Positions 1 through 6,858 of a stretch of DNA of 10,144 nucleotides are shown here, piece by piece. A model generated the notes under the pieces. The model had not been told where the DNA came from, ran no database searches, and was given only the letters and a program-made list of their open reading frames with translations. The stretch comes from Flavobacteriales bacterium (GTDB taxonomy: Bacteria; Bacteroidota; Bacteroidia; Flavobacteriales_F; PHOS-HE28): NCBI GenBank assembly GCA_016710965.1, contig JADJTW010000035.1, positions 1 to 10,144 on the forward strand, given 5' to 3'. A program made the translations under genes and the position numbers. How positions within the stretch are numbered: position 1 is the first letter of the stretch; each line of letters begins with the position of its first letter.

Positions 1-1
1 G

Positions 2-64
2 TACCATGTGCGGGTGTTGGACGCCAGCGGAACGGTCGCGCGCTTACCTTGGACGAAGCAATGA
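2..64 (+). CDS. C-terminal end of a T9SS type A cargo protein (5' part outside window)
   Basis: The first 20 codons read YHVRVLDASG...LPWTKQ followed by TGA. This is the final strand pair of a T9SS type A sorting domain: a Y-x-V-x-V stretch, D-A-x-G turn, then a Trp and a basic Lys near the end. The same ending is seen in the intact 614-aa protein downstream (YGYRVHDADG...TWMRE), which supports the call. The sorting domain directs a periplasmic protein through the T9SS translocon and is removed when the protein is anchored at the cell surface. What the mature protein does cannot be told. The stop codon overlaps the next ATG as ATGA, so the two genes are probably co-transcribed and translationally coupled. 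Confidence 0.72.
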   Translation, partial: YHVRVLDASGTVARLPWTKQ

Positions 65-962
65 GGTGCTTCATTCCGATCCTGTTGTTCGTGGCGACAT
101 CGTTGCAGGCGCAGAACTGGTGCCCGCCGGGGGCGACGTGGAAGGCCACGATCGGCCCTAGTCTTTCAACAGGTCAGCTAGTGAGAACTTATACCGGTGA
201 CACCGTAGTGGGGGGTGTTGCTGCGCAACGGATAGAAACTGCAGGGTACCAGGTCTATAACGGAGACACTTTTGCACTGCAGTACTCTTACTATACCTCG
301 ATGCAGGGCCAAACGGTCTTTCTGTGGACCGAGTACTTTTCTCCCACCCCACTGTGGGACACTCTTCAACGCTACGACGCGCAGATCGGCGACCGATGGT
401 TCCCACCTGGAGTTGATTTCTATTGCTCACCAGGCAGCATACAGGGGATCGTGCAAGTCAAGATACTGGCCACATAGTCGTTGATGGGCATGCGCTGAAG
501 TACTGGGATCTAGCTTTCCTCGATTACTTCCGGGATGGTCGACTATTACTGCGGGCGCTATTACGAGCGACTGGGATACGCTGGAATTTCGTTCCTGTTA
601 TCGGTTCATGCATAATCGTCGATTATGGCGAGACCCTCAACTGCTACACCGACTTCGAGCTTTCGTACTTGAACACGCAATCTCCGGGCGAATGTGACAT
701 CTCGCTGAACGCCGATCAGATGCACGAAGCTGCCGGGCCCAGCTTATTCCCCAACCCCAGCACCTCCTACTCACCCTGCAACTGCCCAACGGCATGGCCA
801 CACCATCGAGGTCTTGATGCCACGGGGCGCAGGATGCTGAGCGAGCGCACGGGGGATGCTAATGTGCGCATCGGTACCGAGGCCCTGCCCTCCGGCGCAT
901 ATTTCGTACGGGTCACGGATGCGCTCGGCTCCGTTGGACGGAGCACGTGGATGAAGGAGTAG
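61..962 (+). CDS. Secreted T9SS type A sorting domain protein, about 300 aa, frame broken
   Basis: I chose the ATG at 61 because it starts directly at a signal peptide (MRCFIPILLFVATSLQAQ, cleavage probably after A-Q-A or Q-A-Q) and gives a 4-nt ATGA overlap with the upstream gene. The first 135 codons or so are clean. From about 465 the product continues only by changing frame near 465-470, 530, 590, 770, 800 and 817. The restored protein contains DYYCGRYYERLGYAG, then IVDYGETLNCYTDFELS, a PNP motif (FPNPSTS) at about 747-764, IEVLDATGRRM, and ends ALPSGAYFVRVTDALG...WMKE. The last part is a T9SS type A sorting domain. The middle resembles a common Bacteroidota family of secreted proteins of unknown function. 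Because the restored sequence stays family-like, I read the breaks as sequencing errors rather than decay. The function of the mature part is unknown. Confidence 0.78.
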
Positions 963-1064
963 GTACGCGCAAGCGGGCGATCGCCCCCTTGGTTGTGGAA
1001 AATGCGTTGAGGCCGAATGGGCGTCGGCTGGTGCATTCACCTACTTTCACCTGTGAAAGCTGCC
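963..1064 (+). other. Intergenic gap between two T9SS cargo genes, with two dyads
   Basis: This 102-nt gap separates two same-strand cargo genes. It holds a 12-nt perfect palindrome at 975-986 (gggcgatcgccc), not followed by a clear T run, so a terminator call is weak. It also holds a second dyad immediately before the next start (listed separately). A partial match to the Bacteroidota -7 element TAnnTTTG (TACTTTCA at 1042-1049) lies inside that second dyad, but I see no matching TTG about 19-20 nt further upstream. Whether the downstream gene has its own promoter is not settled. Confidence 0.3.
1044..1059 (+). promoter_or_regulatory. 7-bp inverted repeat just upstream of the 614-aa cargo gene start
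   Basis: CTTTCAC and GTGAAAG form a perfect 7-bp inverted repeat with a 2-nt centre, ending 5 nt before the ATG at 1065. The 2-nt centre is too tight for a stable RNA hairpin without opening the innermost pair or two. A protein-bound operator or a start-proximal RNA structure are both possible. It partly overlaps the best -7-like sequence in the gap. Chance occurrence cannot be excluded. Confidence 0.3.
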
Positions 1065-2909
1065 ATGACCACCGCGCGGAACCTCGTCCTGTTCGTCTTC
1101 GGGATCAGTGCCCTGCACTCGTTCGGCCAGTGTACGAACAACAACACGCTCACCGGTGCAGCGGTCACGCCGAACTGTCCGGGCAGCACCAACATCCCCT
1201 GTGTGCAAGGCGGCCAGTACGCGCTGATCAATGTGGTCAACGGCAACACGTACACCTTCAGCACTTGTGGCGCTACGTGGGATACGCAGATCACGCTCTA
1301 CAACAATGCGGGCGGCGGTTCCATCGGCTACAACGACGATGCCTGCGGATTGCAATCCACGGTGACATGGACCGCGACCTTCACCGGGCAACTGCGTGTG
1401 CTGGTCGATGAGTACAACTGCGCGAATAACACGATCTGCTCGCCACTGAACATCACCTTCAAGGCGCCTCCTACGGGTGACTGCGTGTACACCCTCACAC
1501 TGTATGACAGCTTCAGCGACGGGTGGGGAACCTCGAACGTCGGCATCAGCATCAACGCAGGTACGTATCAGTATTATACCTTGCCAGCGGGCCTGCCTTC
1601 CACCTTCGTGCAGTTCGGCGTGAACATCGGCAGTACGGTGGTGCTCAGCTACAACAACTCGGGCACGTGGCAGACGGACAATTCATACATCCTCACGCTC
1701 GGTGGTTCCTCGTTGTTCAACTCAGGATCGCCACCGGCCGCTGGCGTCACCTACGCTGCCACGGTCACCTGCGTGCCGCCACCGCCGCCGCAGGAAGATT
1801 GCCTGGGCGCCATGACGATCTGCAGCAACGTGTCCATCAGCAACAACACGAACAATACCGGCAACGTTGCGGACATCAACATCAGCAACTCGGGCTGCCT
1901 GGATATCGTGGAGTTCCAGGGCACCTGGTACATCTTCTCGCCCAGCGCGGGCGGCAACCTCGGCTTTACCATCGCACCACTGGGGCCTGACGATTACGAC
2001 TGGGCGGTGTGGGGGCCCTACCCGCCGGGCACCGTGCCCAGCATGATCTGCCCGCCGGCCGGCCCTCCCATCCGCTGCGCCGCATCGAGCGGCCCGGCCA
2101 CCTTCAACAGCACGGGGAGCTACGCCACGGGCATGGGCCACGCCACCTACTCGCCACCGGCGTTCGCATCCACAGCGGTGAGCTATGGAATACCAGCAAC
2201 CCTCGACATATGCCCGTTGATACCACCGCAGTATTGCGGCTGGGTGCCGGGCATGCAGGTGACCGTGGGCCAGGTATACCTCATGTACATCAGCAACTGG
2301 AGCCAGAGCAGCATGGGCTTCAACCTCAACTGGAACCTGCAGAACGGCGCCTCGCTCGATTGCACCCTGCTGCCCGTTGAATTGCTCTCCTTCGATGCAC
2401 GCGCCACAGGCGAGGCTGTGGAGCTGACCTGGAGCACTGGCAGCGAAGTGAACAGCGATCGTTTCGTGCTGGAACGTTCGCGCGATGGATACGCCTTCGC
2501 GCCCATCGCGGAAGTGGAGGCCGTGGGCACCAGTGCGCAAACAACGCACTATGGCCACATGGATGGAACGCCGTACGCCGGGCACAACTACTACCGGCTT
2601 CGCCAAGTGGACCATGATGGCACCAGCACGCATTCGTTGCTGCGCAGTGCATACGTCGCGCACGCGGGCAGCGATGTCCTGCTCGTCCCCAACCCCGGTT
2701 CCGGTCGCGTGGACGTGTTGTTGCGCGATCCGATCTCCCAAGGCGAACTGTTGCTCCTCGATGCCACCGGCCGTGCGGTATTGCGCGCGAGCGTCGGCAG
2801 CGGACGCCTCTCCTTCGACGCCAGCGCGCTGCCGGGCGGCCTATACGGCTATCGTGTACACGATGCCGATGGCCGGATCGTGGCGCACGGCACGTGGATG
2901 AGGGAATAG
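1065..2909 (+). CDS. Intact multidomain T9SS type A cargo protein, 614 aa
   Basis: The frame is open from 1017, but I start at the ATG at 1065 because it begins a proper signal peptide (MTTARNLVLFVFGISALHSF, residues 1-22) and the 16 codons before it are not signal-like. Residues 23-135 are a Cys-rich beta domain with GNTYTFSTCGATWDTQITLY and a later NDDACG. Residues 139-233 are a DSFSDGW-type domain (motif at 148-154) common in Bacteroidota secreted proteins. A short proline run (about 237-242) leads to a larger unrecognised domain (about 245-430). Residues 436-535 are the FnIII-like module that begins LPVELLSFDA and contains NYYRLRQVDHDG. Residues 541-614 are the T9SS sorting domain (VPNPGSG, LLLDATGRAV, ALPGGLYGYRV, WMRE). 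It is probably a surface-anchored or released protein, with no catalytic motif visible. This is the longest clean gene in the window, and it ends 2 nt from the stop of the convergent lipoprotein gene. Confidence 0.9.
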   Translation: MTTARNLVLFVFGISALHSFGQCTNNNTLTGAAVTPNCPGSTNIPCVQGGQYALINVVNGNTYTFSTCGATWDTQITLYNNAGGGSIGYNDDACGLQSTVTWTATFTGQLRVLVDEYNCANNTICSPLNITFKAPPTGDCVYTLTLYDSFSDGWGTSNVGISINAGTYQYYTLPAGLPSTFVQFGVNIGSTVVLSYNNSGTWQTDNSYILTLGGSSLFNSGSPPAAGVTYAATVTCVPPPPPQEDCLGAMTICSNVSISNNTNNTGNVADINISNSGCLDIVEFQGTWYIFSPSAGGNLGFTIAPLGPDDYDWAVWGPYPPGTVPSMICPPAGPPIRCAASSGPATFNSTGSYATGMGHATYSPPAFASTAVSYGIPATLDICPLIPPQYCGWVPGMQVTVGQVYLMYISNWSQSSMGFNLNWNLQNGASLDCTLLPVELLSFDARATGEAVELTWSTGSEVNSDRFVLERSRDGYAFAPIAEVEAVGTSAQTTHYGHMDGTPYAGHNYYRLRQVDHDGTSTHSLLRSAYVAHAGSDVLLVPNPGSGRVDVLLRDPISQGELLLLDATGRAVLRASVGSGRLSFDASALPGGLYGYRVHDADGRIVAHGTWMRE

Positions 2910-2911
2910 GG

Positions 2912-3642
2912 TCACTCGTGGATCAATGACCCTGAGCCGGTGATCACGTCCTGCACACCCGACGGATCGCCTCGATAGTACACGTCGCCCACGTCGTTGA
3001 TCTGCACATGGAGCTGCTCCGTCACCCAGCAGCGCACGTCGGCGATGCCGTTGTTGTTCACGTTCACGAAACGCGCGATCATGCCGCTGGCATCAATGGG
3101 CCCTTGGATCCCGCTGAAGAGATCGGCGGTGGAGTGGCAACGTCCACGCAGCACGACATCGCCTGCTCCGGTATGCAATGCGATGGAACAGGAGGTGACG
3201 CAAGCAATAGCGAGGCACTGCCCTGTGCGCCCCATTGCTCCAGTTCGAAGCGATCACGGATGAGGCTGTCGGTGCAGCTGACGTTGCCGGTTCCTCTCAG
3301 GACGAGTTTCGCCACCTGGTCGACCGGCACATGCACCACTATGCGCGGCTTGAAGCTGCGCACCCAGTTGCAGCGCATCTCGTTGCGCACCTTCAAGGTG
3401 CCATCGCTCACTTCGGTGGTGATCTGGCCCAGCAGGTTCGCGCCGGCTTCAACAGAGACGGAGCCGCTGGAACGCTCCTCGAGTACCAGGTCCACCCGAT
3501 CGCCGACGTCGATGGTGTTGAAATCGCCAACGATGCGCTCTTGCGTGCTCATCGATCCAGTGCTGGTCATGCAATCGTTCCACTGCTCGGGCTGGCAGCC
3601 GAACAAGAGGATGGAGAGCGGGATCAGTTGCTTCAGTTCCAT
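2912..3642 (-). CDS. Head-GIN domain (DUF2807) lipoprotein, one frameshift
   Basis: Translation from the ATG at 3642 gives MELKQLIPLSILLFGC, a lipoprotein signal peptide with a lipobox (LFGC) at Cys16, so the protein is probably lipid-anchored in the envelope. The rest fits the DUF2807 'putative auto-transporter adhesin, head GIN domain' family: FNTIDVGDRVDLVL, TLKVRNEMRCNWVRSFKPRI, VLRGTGNV, then glycine-rich repeats such as HTGAGDVVLRGRC, INDVGDVYYRGD and TGSGSLIHE at the end. The reading frame shifts near 3207-3212, after WGAQGSAS. Total length, about 243 aa, is normal for the family, so I take the shift as a sequence error. The start overlaps the end of the upstream deacylase-like gene by 10 nt (ATGGAACTGA), implying one operon and coupled translation. 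The family forms beta-helix-like repeats. Despite the name, adhesion is not proven for it. Confidence 0.85.
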
Positions 3643-4710
3643 CGGTATCCCATGCCGAACTCCCAATGATCGGCCACGGCGTAGTGGCTCTTGAGCGCGA
3701 TGTTCCAGATCAGGTGCGTGCCGGTGCGAAGGCGAACTCCCACACGGTGGAAGAGCGGCGCTTCATCAGGCACAGGTGTGTAAGCATAAGCGCCCATATG
3801 CAGGTATAGTTCGCCCTTGCCGAAGCCCAATGCATAGCCGCCATGCACGCCGAGCTGCGTGTATTCGATTCGCTCGCGCTCCTTCATCTCAGGATGCACG
3901 GTGGACAGAACGCCTTTGTTGAACAGGTCCATGCCGACCACGAGATGCGATTTGCTGCTCACCTGCCATTGCCGCTGGCCCGTTGCTATGAACACCGAAT
4001 GTTGCCCGCTGAGCGGCCGTGCCGTCTCGCTGACGAAAGCCGAAACGACAATGCTCCATTCGCGCAGCGGCGCATCGCGCTGATCGAACACAGTAGGCTG
4101 CGGCGGCGCGGAAGCAGGTGGGCCCAGGGCGTAGCGCCCACCCACGCTCGCGCTCAGGTAATTCAGTCCGAGGTTGGGCAGCTTGAACGACCCATTGCTC
4201 CAGTGATCGATGCCCAAGCCCACGCTCAGGCCCCACCGGCCCGCATCGTAGCGGTACTCAGGCATGATACGGATGGCGGTGTTGAGCCGCGAGCCGATGG
4301 CGATCGCTTGGTGTTCTCCGTGCGATTGAACGGCTTGGCGATGTAGCCCACGCCCCAGCCGATGCGGATGCCGAAGCCCGATCCATCATGCGCTGCGAAG
4401 GGAGAAAGAGATAGGGCACAACGCGAACGCCTGCCCCGATGCGATCGGGGTTGGCCATGCCGGTGTACAATACACCGATGCCGAACGAAGGCAGGGCGTA
4501 GTCGTGGTGCCAGGGCGATGCCTTTCACCATCCGCTCCGCGAAAAAGTTCCACCGCCGGGGCGTGGCCATCCACCAGGATCCAACTGCTGGGACGATGCG
4601 GCCACAGGAAGCCATAAGTGCCCGCGTGCGCCGATGGACCAGGGCTGCTGTGCCGACGCGCTGGACGCAACAGCGATCGCAAGCACATGGAGGAACGGAC
4701 GAGGCTTCAT
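3633..4710 (-). CDS. PagL-like acyloxyacyl hydrolase / lipid A deacylase family protein, frame broken
   Basis: The ATG at 4710 gives a good signal peptide (MKPRPFLHVLAIAVASSASAQ). A TTG 12 nt upstream is the alternative. The last 630 nt (4265-3633) are one clean frame with GLGIDHWSNGSFKLPNLGLN, the signature of the outer-membrane acyloxyacyl hydrolase family in Bacteroidota. It is comparable to the catalytic H-x-S of PagL lipid A 3-O-deacylase, with His at 4203-4205 and Ser at 4197-4199. The position where PagL has its catalytic Glu, 12 residues after the Ser, is Asn here, so catalysis by the classical triad is uncertain. The N-terminal half is spread over three frames: GARGTYGFLWPHRPS, VELF, MANPDRIGAG, GWGVGYIAKPFNRTEN. 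Breaks lie near 4625, 4550, 4480, 4370 and 4290-4265. Restored length, about 359 aa, is family-typical, predicting an outer-membrane beta-barrel. It is co-directional with the lipoprotein gene and overlaps it. Confidence 0.82.
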
Positions 4711-4772
4711 CGGGCGTGGCAAGATATCCGCCTGAGCAACGATGCTAGCTTCGTTGCATCAACGCCAAAGCC
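4711..4772. promoter_or_regulatory. Divergent intergenic region between deacylase-like and cargo genes
   Basis: These 62 nt separate the start of the minus-strand deacylase-like gene from the plus-strand cargo gene, so at least one promoter for each direction should lie here or nearby. On the plus strand TAGCTTCG at 4746-4753 differs by one base from the Bacteroidota -7 element TAnnTTTG and sits 19 nt before the ATG at 4773. No good TTG partner is seen at the usual distance. No element for the minus direction was found. The assignment rests mainly on gene layout. Confidence 0.3.
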
Positions 4773-5786
4773 ATGGGATCGCATCACACCGCATTGATAG
4801 GGACCTTTCTCGCCTTCACCAGCACCAGTGCCATTGCACAACCGCCCTGCCTCACGGACTTTACCTCGCCGGTGGGCCAGACGGCGGTTCCCAATGCGAC
4901 TTGGAACCCGCCAACAGTCCCGCCGAGCACAACGGTTTCCTTTGTATATCACTACCACGGCCGGTGCTACAATCGGCACCGTGACGGGCTGCGATGCTGT
5001 TCTCCTGGGTGCAACGGTGGAGGGTCCGAACTTCCTGTCGGAACGACCGTGGTCTCCACGATCCGCACCACGGTGAGCTTCAGCCAGCCGGCGACGATCA
5101 CAGATTCCGCGCTGCATCTCTTCACCTTGCCGCCTTACCCATTGAACTACCCGCCTGCGAACCCGGGCGTACCGGCAGGTGTGAACTGCTCAGTCTGCCC
5201 GGCCGTCTTCACCACCACCATGTGCGCCGGGCAGTACTTCACCTATTACATGTGCATCGGCAATGCCTACACGATAAGCATGTGCGGTGCAACGACCACT
5301 TGGGATTCGTACTTGGCGATCACCACCACCCAACGGGACCACGCTCGCCACCGGCAGTACCGCTTTCGATGACGACGGTTGCGGTACGACCGATGGCCAT
5401 GCTTCGCTCACGTTCATTCCTGCGGCCACCGGCACCTATCGTGTGCGCTTGTGGCAGGATCCCTGCACGGTGAATGCAACAGCTTGCGGCACCATCGTGG
5501 CCGCATGCAATGCGATCCCCATGGGGATCGAAGAGCCGGGCACCGATGAACCTCCGCTTTCGTTGCAACCCAACCCCGCGCGCATGACCTGCTGACCGTC
5601 GCGTGGCCGCTCCTGTCCGGAGCCACGATCGCGTCACGGACCTGAGCGCCGTCCTGTGTCGCAAAGCACCACTGCACGGTTCGATCGCGAGGTGCTCGAT
5701 ATCTCGATCGCTGCCGGCGGCGCCTACATGCTCCAGTTGATGGGAACCGAAGGCCGGCGCACTCGCGCCTGTTCGTGAAGGAGTAG
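4773..5786 (+). CDS. Secreted T9SS type A cargo protein, about 338 aa, frame broken
   Basis: The ATG at 4773 starts a signal peptide (MGSHHTALIGTFLAFTSTSAIAQ). The product then reads CLTDFTSPVGQTAVPNATWN and continues across frame changes near 4950, 5040, 5327, 5583 and at several points from 5630 to 5765. The restored middle (about 5185-5515) holds CAGQYFTYYMCIGNAYTISM, CGATTTWDSYLAIT, DDDGCGTTDGHASLTF and GTYRVRLWQDPC. This domain matches residues 23-135 of the intact 614-aa protein. The end restores to LQPNPAR, LLTVAWPLLSGATI, VTDLSGAVL, ISIAAGGAYMLQLMGTEG and FVKE, a T9SS type A sorting domain with its PNP motif at about 5570. No enzyme motif is visible. It is probably a surface or released binding protein of unknown ligand. 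It converges on the exopolyphosphatase gene. Confidence 0.75.
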
Positions 5787-6714
5787 CTCCAGGCCACAAC
5801 AGGCTCGTTCTTCGATAGCGCACACGCCCGTACTGCTTCATGTACAGGTCGTAGATGATACCGTCAGCCAGACCCACTTTGGGTACGAAGACTTCGTCCA
5901 CGTCCGGCGAAGTCCATCACGCGCATGAAGATGTCGGCGGCCGGACGATCACGTCGGCGCGGTCGGGGCGCAGGCGCAAGAGCTTCACGCGGTCCTCGAA
6001 CGAATACGAATCGATGCGATTCCGTTGCGACTGGATGTCCGCCCGGGACAGGGGTTCGCCGAAGAGGTTGCCGTTCTCCTTGAAGATGCGGTTGATGTTA
6101 CCTCCTGTACCGATCGCCACCAGCTGGCCGTGCTGCGCGCGAAGATCCTCCAAGAAGGCCTGCATCTCCACCCATGCGTTCAAGGGCACTTTGTTCTTCA
6201 GCGTGCGCACGGTGCCGATCTTGAAGCTGGCACTCTTCGTGCGCTTGCCGTTCTCCAACCAAGTGAGCTCGGTGCTGCCACCGCCCACGTCGATGTAGAG
6301 ATAGCTGCGGTCCTTCAGCAGATCCTGCGTCCAGAAGGTGTTGGTGATGAGATCCGCTTCGAGCTTGCCGGTGATGGTCTCGATGTGGACGCCGCTCTCC
6401 ATTCCACACGCGCCATCACCTCGTCGCTGTTCATGGCCTCGCGCATGGCGCTGGTGGCGGCGGCGCATGAGCCCACACCGTACACCTCGGTGAGCAGCCG
6501 GAAGGCCTTGAGCGATTGATCGGTGATCCTGCTTGGCCGCAGTGATCGCGCCTTGGTCGAAGACATCCTCGCCGAGGCGGATGGGCACACACGCACACCA
6601 GGGTCTGCTTCTTGGCGATGGGATGATCGTCGCGCTCGATAAAGCTTATGCCACCAGCAGACGCACGGCGTTGGATCCAGATGTCCGATGGCAGCGGCGT
6701 ATGTAAAGAGTCAC
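5787..6714 (-). CDS. Ppx/GppA family exopolyphosphatase, frame broken
   Basis: This is a cytoplasmic enzyme family that cuts terminal phosphate from polyphosphate, or pppGpp to ppGpp. Restored pieces in order are: AAI-DIGSNA-VRLLV (6690-6660; two extra bases split the DIGSNA phosphate-binding motif), IRLGEDVFDQGAIT, SLKAFRLLTEVYGVGSCAAA, TSAMREAMNSDEVMARVE, GVHIETITGKLEADLI, DVGGGSTELTW (DVGGGSTEL at 6265-6291), GTGGNINRIFKENGNLFGEP, SYSFEDRVKLLRLRPDRADV, DEVFVPKVGLADGIIYDLYM. Breaks lie near 6690-6675, 6600, 6525, 6400 and 5920. The length, about 310 aa, is normal for the short Bacteroidota Ppx. The start is uncertain. GTG at 6714 (V-T-L-Y just before A-A-I) gives a family-like N-terminus, while ATG at 6740 runs into a stop after nine codons. 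No stop is visible near 5787 in the last frame, so that end is approximate. I cannot separate Ppx from GppA by sequence alone. Confidence 0.85.
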
Positions 6715-6724
6715 GGTCGATGCG

Positions 6725-6732
6725 CGAAAGTA
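6725..6732 (-). promoter_or_regulatory. Candidate -7 element for the exopolyphosphatase gene
   Basis: TACTTTCG on the minus strand differs by one base from the Bacteroidota consensus TAnnTTTG and ends 10 nt before the GTG at 6714. This would give a very short leader and favours the GTG over the ATG at 6740. No TTG was found 19-20 nt upstream. The divergent region 6733-6858 between this gene and the next plus-strand gene holds no other feature I can support. Confidence 0.3.
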
Positions 6733-6858
6733 GATGCCATCGGCTGGTCGTCCGCTTGGTCCTTCCGCCGTCTTCACTCACCGAAGAAGCCCTCGGCAAC
6801 GCATTCTGATCCTTGCGTCTTCGGACGCATACTTGAACCCTCTGCCGTGATCGGAACC

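Noticed and set aside
61..962. Programmed frameshifting or phase variation in the cargo gene
   Set aside because: There are too many shifts, in both directions and without consistent slippery or homopolymer sites. The same pattern affects unrelated genes, so sequence error is simpler.
975..986. Palindrome gggcgatcgccc as a transcription terminator
   Set aside because: There is no loop and no following T run. It is better explained as one of the many GCGATCGC sites in the window.
1722..2741. 339-codon open frame on the minus strand opposite the 614-aa cargo gene
   Set aside because: It lies wholly antisense to a gene with clear signal peptide, domains and sorting domain. Its composition (Arg, Ala, His and Val rich, no motif) is that of a GC-rich shadow frame.
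3843..4346. 167-codon plus-strand frame
   Set aside because: It is antisense to the clean C-terminal half of the deacylase-like gene and shows no family resemblance.
4707..5117. 136-codon minus-strand frame across the divergent region
   Set aside because: It is Arg-rich without motifs and overlaps the well-supported N-terminal part of the 4773-5786 cargo gene.
6025..6519. 164-codon plus-strand frame
   Set aside because: It is antisense to the exopolyphosphatase, including DVGGGSTEL; a codon-bias shadow.
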